From Acidimicrobiia bacterium (lineage in GTDB: Bacteria > Actinomycetota > Acidimicrobiia > Acidimicrobiales > Acidimicrobilacustridaceae): a stretch of 10,373 bases of DNA. Shown in pieces: positions 1 through 7,110 of this stretch. A program made the translations under genes and the position numbers. How positions within the stretch are numbered: the first letter of the stretch is position 1; every line of letters begins with the position of its first letter. Location of the stretch: contig VERC01000062.1 of the NCBI GenBank assembly GCA_018882825.1, positions 1-10,373 of the forward strand, read 5' to 3'. The notes below the pieces were generated by a model, which was not told the DNA's origin, ran no database searches, and saw only the letters and a program-made list of their open reading frames with translations.

Positions 1-85
1 GCTGACACCGTTCATCTGACACCGCCGCACCGCGCACCGCGCACCGCGCACCGCGCCCTGGCGACGTCGCCTCGAGCGCGACCGC
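1..85. other. Non-coding edge with short repeats
   Basis: No gene is supported here. It lies downstream of the stop codon of the minus-strand lipoprotein at 86. It holds four head-to-tail copies of the 7-mer GCACCGC (27-54) and two copies of TGACACCG (3-10 and 17-24). No clear terminator hairpin with a T tract is visible. Frames that stay open through here are explained by the GC content. Confidence 0.6.
27..54. repeat. 4x GCACCGC tandem repeat
   Basis: Four perfect consecutive copies of the heptamer GCACCGC lie about 30 bp beyond the 3' end of the metallopeptidase-like lipoprotein gene. Slipped-strand expansion is the simplest origin. No function is evident. Confidence 0.8.
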
Positions 86-1063
86 TCACCGTTCGGCGAA
101 CGAGCGGTCCACCTCGGCGTAGAACTCGGCCACCGACAACCCGAACACCCGCTCGAAGGTGACCGGCCACGGTTCGGTGGTGACCGCACGCTCGACCCAG
201 TAGTCGTGCAGCAGCGAGTCGGGTCCGGCCCGATCGACGAGCAACTGACCGATGGCTGGCAGGGCCGCGAAGCGCAGCGCAGTGGGCAGGCGGGTCGAGG
301 GCGGGTCCCAGGTGCCGAAACCGGCTGCGGTCTCCCATCGGGCCAGTCCCGGGAAGTCGGCGGAGCGCTCGTCGACCGATGCCGCGACGGTGCGTTGCTC
401 GGCAGCGAACCCACCGGCGGCCATGAGCCGATCGGCGAACCACTGCGGTGCGGTCTCGACGAGCCAGAACGGTTCGGCGGCCAATCGTCGTGAGGCCGTT
501 CCGTCGCCGCCAACGGCCCGCCACTGGACGACATGGAACATCTCGTGGGCCACGTCGGCGGTGAGCAACCACCGTTCACTCGGGGCCGCGGTGGCATCGG
601 CCCGCACTCGAGCAAGGTCGATGGCGACTGCGATCGGAGCGGTGAACACCGCCGACTCGACCCGGGTCAGGGCACCGGCCACCTCCTCGACGGTGAGGGT
701 CGGATCGAGCTGCACCATCAACGCACCCAGCGAGTCGACGGTCGCCCCGGCCACCACGTCGAGCGGCACGACCGACTCGACCGACTCGACCGACCCGGAA
801 TCTCCGGCCAGTCCGGCGGCGGACACCTCGATCGCACACCGCAGGATCGACAGTCGGGGGTCTGCGCTGGCGATGTCGGTGAGGAGCCGCACCCCGGCCA
901 CCGGCGAGTCTGCTGCGCCACAGTCGATGGCGTCGAAGGTGGCCACCGTGGTGGTGGGCCCGGCCTCGGTCCTGGGGCCGGCGCAACCGGGCAGGGCGGC
1001 GGTGACCACCGCTGCCATCAGCACGGCAGCGGCGAGGCGTCGGACGGCAAGGGCGGACACCAT
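86..1063 (-). CDS. Predicted zinc-metallopeptidase-like lipoprotein
   Basis: This is a secreted, membrane-anchored protein of 325 aa that resembles a zincin-type peptidase. What is seen: an N-terminal RR, a hydrophobic stretch at about 10-25, and a lipobox LPGC with the lipidated Cys at 27. A low-complexity Thr/Pro linker follows. In the second half an AHEMFHVVQW segment carries HExxH at 173-177. A second block, FWLVETAPQWFADRL, puts a candidate third ligand Glu at about 203, roughly 25 residues after the second His, as in gluzincin peptidases (WLxEGxAxW-type blocks). I infer zinc binding and peptidase activity; the substrate is unknown and the family name is not recognised. The gene stands alone, divergent from the cupin-BVMO operon. 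The ATG at 1063 has no clear ribosome site; a GTG three bases in, at 1060, is an alternative start. A 9-bp in-frame repeat encodes SVESVE near residue 91. Confidence 0.75.
   Translation of the reverse strand: MVSALAVRRLAAAVLMAAVVTAALPGCAGPRTEAGPTTTVATFDAIDCGAADSPVAGVRLLTDIASADPRLSILRCAIEVSAAGLAGDSGSVESVESVVPLDVVAGATVDSLGALMVQLDPTLTVEEVAGALTRVESAVFTAPIAVAIDLARVRADATAAPSERWLLTADVAHEMFHVVQWRAVGGDGTASRRLAAEPFWLVETAPQWFADRLMAAGGFAAEQRTVAASVDERSADFPGLARWETAAGFGTWDPPSTRLPTALRFAALPAIGQLLVDRAGPDSLLHDYWVERAVTTEPWPVTFERVFGLSVAEFYAEVDRSFAER
771..797. repeat. In-frame 9-bp repeat in lipoprotein gene
   Basis: ACCGACTCG occurs twice in perfect tandem (771-788), and a third copy with one changed base follows (789-797). 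Because the unit is nine bases it stays in frame and gives the Ser-Val-Glu-Ser-Val-Glu stretch of the minus-strand lipoprotein. It lies between the N-terminal region and the HExxH domain, where length change would be tolerated. Confidence 0.7.
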
Positions 1064-1172
1064 CGCAGGGTACGGTCGTCGACGGCCTCGACGTCACCGC
1101 CGAACCCAAGCCCTCGCACGGGGGAGTCGGTAGCGGCAGAATGGACGCCATCGTCGACTCCGGGGGGACGCA
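1064..1172. promoter_or_regulatory. Divergent intergenic region, lipoprotein / cupin-BVMO
   Basis: This 109-bp gap must hold start signals for both directions. On the minus strand TACCCT (1067-1072) looks like an actinobacterial TANNNT -10 box. It sits 6 bases from a GTG at 1060, the spacing expected for a leaderless transcript, and only 3 bases from the ATG at 1063. On the plus strand CAGAAT (1137-1142) is a weak -10 candidate without a good -35. An 8-bp palindrome CGTCGACG lies near 1078. All promoter calls here are inference from short motifs. Confidence 0.3.
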
Positions 1173-1628
1173 ATGACGATCACAGAGTGGGGAACCACGT
1201 TCGACTGGCTCGAGATCAACGGGGCGGATGACTCGCCCTATCCGATCCACCATGACATCGCCATCCTGGGCTGGGACCGCGAGGCCGGCACCATCGATCT
1301 CGTCATCCGCTTCGATGACGAGGGCGGTCACTGCACGGCCCATCGCCACATCACCACCACCACCGTGCTGGTGCTCGAGGGTGAGCAGCACCTCGAGGAA
1401 CTGCTGCCCGACGGCACCCGACGGGCCAAGATGCGCGCCGCCGGTGAGCACCACCTCACCACGGGTGATCCCCATCCGCATCTCGAACGCGGTGGACCGG
1501 ACGGCGCCATCGTGTTCTTCAGCCACCACTCCCCCGATGGGCGTCTCTACGAGATCGTCGACCTCGACGGCACCGTCGTGTCGACAGTCACGATCGACTC
1601 GCTCATCGCCATGTGGGAGAACAGGTGA
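1173..1628 (+). CDS. Cupin-fold protein, possible metal-dependent dioxygenase
   Basis: A 151-aa single-domain cupin, first gene of a two-gene operon with the Baeyer-Villiger monooxygenase. The ATG at 1173 follows a purine-rich GGGGGG at 1162-1167. Visible metal-site candidates are H57 and H59 in an AHRH segment, E69 or E71 in VLEGEQ, and H101/H103 in a GDPHPHLERGG segment. This arrangement resembles the ChrR-type cupins and 2,4'-dihydroxyacetophenone dioxygenase-like proteins, where such residues hold Fe or Zn. There is no sigma-binding domain, so an anti-sigma role as in full-length ChrR is unlikely. Its stop codon overlaps the next start (GTGA), which implies translational coupling and a shared pathway. 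It could be an oxygenase or isomerase acting on the BVMO substrate or product, or a sensor; the sequence does not decide. Confidence 0.8.
   Translation: MTITEWGTTFDWLEINGADDSPYPIHHDIAILGWDREAGTIDLVIRFDDEGGHCTAHRHITTTTVLVLEGEQHLEELLPDGTRRAKMRAAGEHHLTTGDPHPHLERGGPDGAIVFFSHHSPDGRLYEIVDLDGTVVSTVTIDSLIAMWENR
1615..1628 (+). promoter_or_regulatory. Ribosome site and GTGA stop/start overlap
   Basis: GGGAGA at 1615-1620 lies five bases before a GTG at 1625, whose last two bases begin the TGA stop of the cupin (1626-1628). This supports GTG 1625 over the in-frame GTG at 1613, which would lack a ribosome site and add only four residues. The arrangement points to coupled translation of cupin and monooxygenase. 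Confidence 0.7.
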
Positions 1629-3406
1629 GCGACACGATCGACGCCGACACACTGCGGGCGAAGTACCGGGCCGAACGCGACAAGCGACTGCGGGCCGAGG
1701 GCAACGCCCAGTACCGCGAACCATCCGGATCGCTGGCCACGTTCCTCGACGACCCGAACGCCGTCGACGACGGACGGGCACCGGTGCACGATCACGTCGA
1801 CGTCGTGATCATCGGCGGCGGGTTCAGTGGCCTGCTGGCCGGTGTGCGCCTGCGCGAGGCGGGACTCGATCGGATCCGGATCATCGAGACGGGCCGGGAC
1901 GTGGGTGGCACGTGGTATTGGAACCGCTACCCGGGTGTGCAGTGCGACATCGAGTCGTACATCTACCTTCCGCTGCTCGAGCAGGTCGGCTCCATGCCGA
2001 GCGAGAAGTACGCCCACGGCGACGAGATCTTCGCCCACACGCGCGCCATCGCCTCGAAGTGGGACCTCTACCGCGATGCGCTGTTCGGCACGCACGTCGA
2101 ATCGATGGAGTGGAACGACGACCACTGGGTGGTGCGAACCGACCGGGGCGACGTGATGACGTCGAAGTACGTGGTCAGCGCCATCGGGCCGCTCAGTCGA
2201 CTGAAACTGCCGGGCATCCCGGGTATCGAGACGTTCGAGGGCCATGCCTTCCACACCAGCCGGTGGGACTACGCCTACACCGGCGGCGACTCGACGGGCG
2301 GACTCACCGGTCTCACCGACAAGCGCGTCGGCATCATCGGCACGGGGGCGACCTCCATCCAGTGCATCCCCCACCTCGGACGGTGGGCCCAGCACCTCCA
2401 CGTGTTCCAACGCACTCCATCGTCGGTCGACGTGCGCGGCAACGCTCCGACCGATCCCGAGTGGGCTGCGTCGCTGCCGCCGGGTTGGCAACAGGAACGC
2501 ATCGACAACTTCGGCACGCTGGTGTCCGGCGGGTACGCCGAGGTCGATCTGGTGAGCGACGGCTGGACCGACATCATCCGCCGGCTGACCAGCCTCGGGA
2601 TGGCGGAGATGATCGCCGCCGGTATGGGTCCGGAGGAGATCGCGGCGCAGATGGAACTGATCGATTTCGAGAAGATGAACGAGATCCGCGCCCGTGTCGA
2701 TGAATTCGTGGACGATCCCGCCACCGCCGAGGCACTCAAGCCGTGGTATCGCCAGTTCTGCAAGCGGCCGTGCTTCAACGACGACTACCTACCCACGTTC
2801 AACCGCCCGAACGTGACTCTCGTCGACACCGGCGGACGCGGTGTGGAGCGGATCACGGAGCGAGGCGTGGTGGTCGACGGCACCGAGTACGAGGTCGACT
2901 GCCTGATCTTCGGCACCGGATTCGAGGTGGGCACCGACTACGTGCGCCGGGCCGGTTTCGATCTCGTCGGCGAGGGGGGCGTCATGCTGTCGGAGAAATG
3001 GGGTCACGAAGTGGCCACCTTCCAGGGACTCATCAGCCACGGATTCCCCAACTGCTTCTTCATGGGCGGTGTGCAGTCCGGCGTGTCACCGAACTTCACC
3101 GAGCTCTACAACGAACAGTCGATCCACCTCGGGTACGTGGTGGGTGAGGTCGAACGTCGGGGTGCCGCGGTGGTGTCGACGACGGCCGAGGCCGAGGCCG
3201 ACTGGGTGGCCACCATCCGGGCCAGCGACATGAGCCGGGCCGACTTCCAGACCGAGTGCACCCCCGGCTACTACAACAACGAGGGTCGCCCGGGTGAGGG
3301 CCCGGGGTGGTTCGGTGGCAACTTCGGCGGCGGGGCGCCGGCGTTCTTCACACTGCTGCGCGAGTGGCGCGCCACCGGTTCGATGGACGGACTCGAACTG
3401 CGCTGA
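1625..3406 (+). CDS. Baeyer-Villiger monooxygenase (FAD/NADPH)
   Basis: A 593-aa flavoprotein predicted to insert one oxygen atom from O2 next to a ketone carbonyl, giving an ester or lactone, with NADPH as reductant. Domains in order: FAD-binding Rossmann motif GGGFSG at 64-69; the conserved DVGGTWYWNRYPGVQCDIES block at about 92-111, with the flavin-side Asp108; the type I BVMO fingerprint FEGHAFHTSRWD (FxGxxxHxxxW) at 204-215; the NADP-binding motif GTGATS at 239-244; FQRTP at 261-265; and KRP at 380-382, where Arg381 matches the catalytic Arg337 of phenylacetone monooxygenase. All key residues are present, so it should be active. An N-terminal extension of about 55 residues before the FAD motif is like the longer BVMOs such as the cyclopentadecanone or 4-hydroxyacetophenone enzymes. 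The substrate cannot be predicted. It is translated with the upstream cupin. Confidence 0.93.
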   Translation: MSDTIDADTLRAKYRAERDKRLRAEGNAQYREPSGSLATFLDDPNAVDDGRAPVHDHVDVVIIGGGFSGLLAGVRLREAGLDRIRIIETGRDVGGTWYWNRYPGVQCDIESYIYLPLLEQVGSMPSEKYAHGDEIFAHTRAIASKWDLYRDALFGTHVESMEWNDDHWVVRTDRGDVMTSKYVVSAIGPLSRLKLPGIPGIETFEGHAFHTSRWDYAYTGGDSTGGLTGLTDKRVGIIGTGATSIQCIPHLGRWAQHLHVFQRTPSSVDVRGNAPTDPEWAASLPPGWQQERIDNFGTLVSGGYAEVDLVSDGWTDIIRRLTSLGMAEMIAAGMGPEEIAAQMELIDFEKMNEIRARVDEFVDDPATAEALKPWYRQFCKRPCFNDDYLPTFNRPNVTLVDTGGRGVERITERGVVVDGTEYEVDCLIFGTGFEVGTDYVRRAGFDLVGEGGVMLSEKWGHEVATFQGLISHGFPNCFFMGGVQSGVSPNFTELYNEQSIHLGYVVGEVERRGAAVVSTTAEAEADWVATIRASDMSRADFQTECTPGYYNNEGRPGEGPGWFGGNFGGGAPAFFTLLREWRATGSMDGLELR

Positions 3407-3409
3407 GAA

Positions 3410-3450
3410 CGATCGATCCCGGCCCTCGACGGAGAGCCGGGATCGAACGT
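3410..3450. terminator. Hairpin between convergent BVMO and MFS genes
   Basis: TCGATCCCGGC (3413-3423) and GCCGGGATCGA (3436-3446) form a perfect 11-bp stem with a 12-nt loop. Three more pairs (ACG/CGT) extend it beyond one mismatch. It starts seven bases after the BVMO stop codon and lies before the stop of the convergent MFS gene. It could therefore work for both strands. There is no T tract, as is common in GC-rich actinobacteria. Confidence 0.7.
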
Positions 3451-3473
3451 GATCGGGAATGCCGTGCGGAGTG

Positions 3474-5045
3474 TCAGGCCGCAGCGTCGGCCGGTGGCGG
3501 GTTCTCGTGGTTGTGCACCGGCTGGGGCTCACCCTCACCCTTGCGCAGCAGGAACGAGGAGAGGACGGTCATGAGGGCCAGCGCCACCGCCACGATGAGC
3601 ATCGTGTTGCGGAACGCCCCGCCGTACGAGGCCACTGCGTCGGTGAGCGCCTGCTGTCCGACCGAGGTGGACGGAGCAGTACCGCTCGAGGCGTAGGCGT
3701 TGACGGCGTCGAGCCCCGTGGAGATCTGGTTGGGCTGCACACCGGCCTCGGTCAACCGCTTGACGATGCCACCGTCGGTCATCTTGTCGATCATCACCGT
3801 GGAGAGGGCGAAACCGAGCGAGTAGAAGAACTGCCCGAATGTGGTCCGGGATGACGACACCGGTCCGAGGAACTTGGCCGGCGCCTCGCGCAGGATCAGG
3901 TTGCCGTAGGGCACCGAGGCCACGACGACACCGGCGCCGATGAGGACCAGACCGGGCACGAACCCGAGCAGACCCTTCGACGAATGGAGCAGGGCGAGGA
4001 AGACGAAACCGACGGTCGCCATCGCTCCACCGATGAAGCCGGCCATGCGGTTGGACATCCCCTTCGCCATCATCCGACCGGTGAGAAGACCAGCGACGAT
4101 GCCGGCGACCATGAGCGGCAACTGCCACACGGAGACTTCGGAGGTCTTGAGTCCATTCACGTACTGCCACAGGTTGGTCACTTGGAGGAAAGCGATCGAG
4201 TTGCCGAAGTTGTAGAGGAAGCCGAAGCAGATGGCGGCGAGGAACACCGGCGACCGGAACAACTCCATCGGGAAGAAGTGCCCGGAGTACTTCGACTCCC
4301 AAATGGCGAACGCGATCAGCAGCACCACACCGAGGGCGATGGGGATGAGGGTTCCCGGAGCGGTGAGGCTCTTGGCCAACTGGCTGATGCCGTAGAGGAA
4401 CGACACGACACCGATGGCGAGCAACAACTGGCCGAGGATGTCGAGGCTTCCCCCCTTGACTCGGGGTTGCTTGGGCAGGATGAGCGGGACGAGGAGGAAG
4501 CCGATGAGATTCACCACCGGGAAGATGAGGAAGGCCACTCGCCAGTTGATGGAAGTGAGCGCGCCACCGACGAACGTGAGGATCAGCGTCGCCACCATGA
4601 TCACGGCGGTGAACACGCCCAGGGCAGCGGCCAACTTGTCGGGGGCCACGACGGCCTTGAGGTAGGCGAACGACGAGCCGTAGAGCGCTCCCATTCCGAT
4701 GCCGACGATGGCCATGCCCAGGAAGTACATCCAAGTGGCCGCGGCGATGGACACGACGATGGTCCCGACACCACCGACGATCAATGCCCCCATGAGGACG
4801 TTGCGACGACCCAGGCGATCAGCCATCAGGCCGGTCGTGATCACCGTGGCCGCGATGGCGAGCGTCTGCATGCTGGCGGCAAGTGCCTGCGTGCTGCCCG
4901 TCATCCCCAGCGACTTGCTGGCACCCACCAGCATGGTGCTGGCCACGTTCGGCGCAGCGCCCTGGATGGCGCAGAAGATTCCCAATAGGGGAACGGCGAA
5001 GGCCGAGACCTTCTTCACGTTCGACGCAGTCGTCGCGGTGGTCAT
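3474..5045 (-). CDS. MFS transporter, DHA2-like (about 14 TM)
   Basis: A 523-aa integral membrane transporter of the major facilitator superfamily, probably driven by the proton gradient. Hydrophobic segments run through the protein. The family motif A, GLMADRLGRR, is at 72-81 between TM2 and TM3. A long polar loop (about residues 420-480) precedes the last TM, as in 14-TM drug:H+ antiporters. The short cytoplasmic tail is charged and His/Pro-rich. The start was placed at ATG 5045 because GAGGGGG (5052-5058) lies seven bases upstream; an open frame continues 39 codons further without transporter-like sequence. The gene is 70 bp downstream of the amidase gene on the same strand, so the pair is probably co-transcribed. 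Its cargo may be the amide conjugate or a hydrolysis product. Export is the family's common direction, but direction and substrate are inference. Confidence 0.88.
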   Translation of the reverse strand: MTTATTASNVKKVSAFAVPLLGIFCAIQGAAPNVASTMLVGASKSLGMTGSTQALAASMQTLAIAATVITTGLMADRLGRRNVLMGALIVGGVGTIVVSIAAATWMYFLGMAIVGIGMGALYGSSFAYLKAVVAPDKLAAALGVFTAVIMVATLILTFVGGALTSINWRVAFLIFPVVNLIGFLLVPLILPKQPRVKGGSLDILGQLLLAIGVVSFLYGISQLAKSLTAPGTLIPIALGVVLLIAFAIWESKYSGHFFPMELFRSPVFLAAICFGFLYNFGNSIAFLQVTNLWQYVNGLKTSEVSVWQLPLMVAGIVAGLLTGRMMAKGMSNRMAGFIGGAMATVGFVFLALLHSSKGLLGFVPGLVLIGAGVVVASVPYGNLILREAPAKFLGPVSSSRTTFGQFFYSLGFALSTVMIDKMTDGGIVKRLTEAGVQPNQISTGLDAVNAYASSGTAPSTSVGQQALTDAVASYGGAFRNTMLIVAVALALMTVLSSFLLRKGEGEPQPVHNHENPPPADAAA

Positions 5046-5051
5046 GTCGTA

Positions 5052-5074
5052 CCCCCTCGATCCTTCTCGGATCG
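5052..5074 (-). promoter_or_regulatory. Small hairpin touching MFS ribosome site
   Basis: CGATCC (5058-5063) and GGATCG (5069-5074) are a perfect 6-bp inverted repeat with a 5-nt loop. On the transcript it ends where the GAGGGGG ribosome site of the MFS gene begins (5052-5058). It could tune MFS translation relative to the amidase, or be a repressor half-site pair. With 6 bp it could also be chance. Confidence 0.35.
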
Positions 5075-5115
5075 TCATGGATTCGGTGTGGGAACTGTCG
5101 GAAAGCAGCTGTGGA

Positions 5116-6114
5116 TCAGAGGGCGGCCGGCGAGAACCAGCCGGTGGTGGTGAACGCTGCACTGCGTGAGGACGAGAAGTCGAGCTTCCCGAGGTCGATC
5201 TCGTACCACAGCGGATCGTCGATGGTGTTGTAGAGGTAGGTGGAACTGGTCAGGTTGCTGACAGTCGACCACATCGTGAGCTCGGGGATGGTCTTTCCGG
5301 GGCCAGCGGCCTCCATCACGTTGCCGTAGACGATGTCGAAGCCGTGGAGGATGCGGATGGTGTCCATGACCGCGTGCTTCCCGTCGGCCGGAGGCGTGGC
5401 GAAGCGCACGGCGGCGAGGGCGCGGATGAACCGCGACGGCGGGGTTCCGTCGGCAGGAAGGCCCCGGAAACCCTGCCCCTGACCCGGAGCGCTGAAGGTG
5501 GTGCCGCCGATCTCGATCGGCGGTGGGTTGTCGGGCGACAGGCTGAGGTAGTTGCTCACGTTGGTCAGGTGCCACTCGAGGTACGGCGCATTGGTGGCCA
5601 CCTGCACCGGGTTGTCGAGCACGCGCATCCCTTCGGGATGGAACTCGGCGACGATGCACGAGTCCTTGTCGTGGAAGATCACGTGCAGCGGCAGCGCAAC
5701 GGGGATCTCCTTGGGGGTGTAGTCGACGACATTGCACGTGGCCAGCGCAGCGCGCGCCTCGGCGGTGGTGGCGCAGGTGCCGAGCACGAAGGCGATCAAC
5801 TCCAGCGCCCCGATGTCGGTTCCGTCGTTCTTGGGCTGCTGGTAGGTGCAGTGACCGGGCATGTAGAGCGCATGGGCCGATAGACCGGCCGTGTTCATTC
5901 CGTCGGCCAACCACTGCGGCGTGTTGAACGCCGACATGCCGATCACGCCATGCGTGGCCTTCCACGTCAGAGCCTTCTCACTGGCCTGACTGGCGCCCAC
6001 ATGGTCGGAGGCGACGACCCCGAGTTCCCAGGGCAGGACGTCGGGGAACTCCATGGTGCGGCCGACGCAGACGGTGCCGTCAGCCGCGGTCGGATGCTTG
6101 AAATTGGTGCACAT
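5116..6114 (-). CDS. Choloylglycine hydrolase / penicillin V acylase-family Ntn amidase
   Basis: A 332-aa N-terminal-nucleophile amidase that hydrolyses linear C-N amide bonds. The start at ATG 6114 puts Cys at position 2, which becomes the nucleophile after Met removal. A GGAG (6120-6123) lies five bases upstream, while the two preceding GTG codons would bury the Cys. Family residues fall exactly where expected: Cys2, Arg19 (GRTMEF block, with Glu22 where bile salt hydrolases have Asp), Asn175 in a TNAPYLEWHLTNVSNY block, and Arg228. Tyr84 sits in ALYMP, where bile salt hydrolases have Asn (GLNFP) and penicillin V acylases have Tyr, so the pocket looks acylase-like. No signal peptide is visible, so it should act in the cytoplasm. 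Possible substrates are acyl-homoserine lactones, N-acyl amino acids or bile-acid conjugates. It lies upstream of, and likely in one operon with, the MFS gene. Confidence 0.9.
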   Translation of the reverse strand: MCTNFKHPTAADGTVCVGRTMEFPDVLPWELGVVASDHVGASQASEKALTWKATHGVIGMSAFNTPQWLADGMNTAGLSAHALYMPGHCTYQQPKNDGTDIGALELIAFVLGTCATTAEARAALATCNVVDYTPKEIPVALPLHVIFHDKDSCIVAEFHPEGMRVLDNPVQVATNAPYLEWHLTNVSNYLSLSPDNPPPIEIGGTTFSAPGQGQGFRGLPADGTPPSRFIRALAAVRFATPPADGKHAVMDTIRILHGFDIVYGNVMEAAGPGKTIPELTMWSTVSNLTSSTYLYNTIDDPLWYEIDLGKLDFSSSRSAAFTTTGWFSPAAL

Positions 6115-6312
6115 CACCACTCCATTCCCGGGACCCGGGCATCTGCACTCGTCGAGCGATCAACTGTCACCGGGACGGTGTGAGGATCTTACATCGCGGG
6201 CGAGCGGTGGACCGGATCCGACTCTCGTCGAACTGCCTCCTCCGCCCGGGCACTCGGGCGTCGACCCCACGTGGCGGTGTGCGAATCTGAGCCCGAAACA
6301 CAGGAGGCGATG
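6115..6312. promoter_or_regulatory. Divergent intergenic region, amidase / SDR
   Basis: About 200 bp without a gene. It must hold the promoters of both the amidase operon (minus) and the SDR (plus). On the minus strand TAAGAT (6186-6191) is a good -10-like box with no convincing -35. It would give a leader of about 65 nt. The inverted repeat CCCGGGACCCGGG lies near 6127-6139, and an imperfect palindrome, TCACCGGGACGGTGTGA, near 6168-6184 overlaps the expected start point. The latter is a candidate operator. These are pattern-based guesses. Confidence 0.3.
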
Positions 6313-6315
6313 ATG
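6302..6315 (+). promoter_or_regulatory. Consensus AGGAGG ribosome site that sets the SDR start
   Basis: AGGAGG at 6302-6307 is a full anti-16S match. ATG 6310 is only two bases away and ATG 6313 is five bases away, so 6313 is preferred. The frame could be extended upstream to 6271 but that lacks such a site and adds a non-SDR tail. Confidence 0.8.
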
Positions 6316-7086
6316 GGACAACTCGATGGACGGATCGCCGTCGTCACCGGCGGTGGACGCGGCATCGGACGGGCCATCGCCCTGCGCTGGGCCCGTGAAG
6401 GAGCCACGGTGGTGATCTCGTCGCGCACGCAGGACGACCTCGACGCCGTCGTGGGCCAGATGCGAGCCGAGGGTGGCGACGGACGAGCCGTCGTGGCCGA
6501 CGCGATGGACCGGACCGACGCCCGCGAACCCGTGCAGGCCGCCCTTCGGGAATTCGGTCGGATCGACATCCTGCTCAACAACGTCGGGGGAAGTGCCGGA
6601 CGTCATCACGATCCGTTCGATGGCGACGACGCCACATTCGAGGACACACTCACCCTCAATCTCGTCTCCGCCTTCTGGACGACCCGGGCCGCACTGCCGG
6701 CCATGCGCGACCAACGCTACGGACGCATCGTGAGCATCGGATCGGGAGCATCGAAGCACACCGGCGCCAACCTCGCCTACGTGACCGCCAAGCACGGTCT
6801 CGCCGGGTTCACCAAACAGCTGGCCGCCGCTGCTGCACCTCACGGCATCACCGTCAACCTGCTGTGCCCGGGATGGACGGCGACATCGCTCATCGACTGG
6901 GAGGTCATCGGCGCGTCGAAAGGCATGACGGCGTCCGAGGCCGAGGCGTGGGCGTCGTCGTTCTCACTCCAGAACCGGGTGCTCGCCCCCGAGGAACTCG
7001 CCGGGATGGCCACGCTGCTGGTGGCCGACGACGGCCTCGGCATCACCGGTCAGGTCATCAGCGTCGACGGCGGGTACAAGGTCTGA
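6313..7086 (+). CDS. SDR-family NAD(P)-dependent oxidoreductase
   Basis: A 257-aa classical short-chain dehydrogenase/reductase, cytosolic and normally tetrameric, interconverting an alcohol and a ketone. What is seen: cofactor motif TGGGRGIG at 12-19; Arg38 at the end of the second strand (SSRT), which favours NADPH; the NNVG form of the NNAG motif at 89-92; Asn116, Ser144, Tyr156 and Lys160 as the catalytic tetrad (YVTAK); a CPGW segment after the core (PG motif); and the C-terminal GQVISVDGGYKV typical of the family. The length is normal. The substrate loop at about 190-220 is family-variable, so the substrate cannot be named. It is transcribed alone, divergent from the amidase and convergent with the binding lipoprotein. 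A fatty-acid 3-oxoacyl reductase role is possible, but the gene has no fab neighbours. Confidence 0.92.
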   Translation: MGQLDGRIAVVTGGGRGIGRAIALRWAREGATVVISSRTQDDLDAVVGQMRAEGGDGRAVVADAMDRTDAREPVQAALREFGRIDILLNNVGGSAGRHHDPFDGDDATFEDTLTLNLVSAFWTTRAALPAMRDQRYGRIVSIGSGASKHTGANLAYVTAKHGLAGFTKQLAAAAAPHGITVNLLCPGWTATSLIDWEVIGASKGMTASEAEAWASSFSLQNRVLAPEELAGMATLLVADDGLGITGQVISVDGGYKV

Positions 7087-7088
7087 GG

Positions 7089-7110
7089 TCGAGAACGACC
7101 GAGAACGACC
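7089..7110. repeat. 10-bp direct repeat after SDR stop
   Basis: CGAGAACGAC occurs twice head to tail just after the SDR stop codon, followed by a partial third copy (CGAG) that enters the terminator hairpin. It is probably a local duplication with no evident role. Confidence 0.6.

Noticed and set aside
27..54. GCACCGC repeats as a CRISPR or integration site
   Set aside because: The unit is only 7 bp with no spacers, no cas genes, no tRNA and no integrase nearby.
252..1231. Long plus-strand open frames opposite the lipoprotein gene
   Set aside because: They are antisense to a gene with clear signal peptide and HExxH motif, show Arg/Ser/Thr-rich low-complexity sequence, and have no ribosome site. 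They are shadows of high GC content.
576..1781. 401-codon minus-strand frame across the cupin
   Set aside because: It spans two real genes and an intergenic region in the wrong frame and has an Arg/Gly-rich composition with no domain.
1228..2703. 491-codon plus-strand frame overlapping cupin and BVMO
   Set aside because: It is the +1-shifted reading of two well-supported genes; its product is Arg/Pro/Ser-rich with no motif.
3984..4988. 334-codon plus-strand frame opposite the MFS gene
   Set aside because: It is a Glu/Asp/His-rich antisense reading of transmembrane codons, a usual artefact.
5046..5162. N-terminal 39-codon extension of the MFS transporter
   Set aside because: It overlaps the end of the amidase gene, contains no hydrophobic segment, and a good ribosome site precedes ATG 5045.
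1173..6114. Biosynthetic gene cluster
   Set aside because: BVMO, cupin, amidase and MFS could suggest one, but there is no core synthase, and genes lie in separate convergent units.
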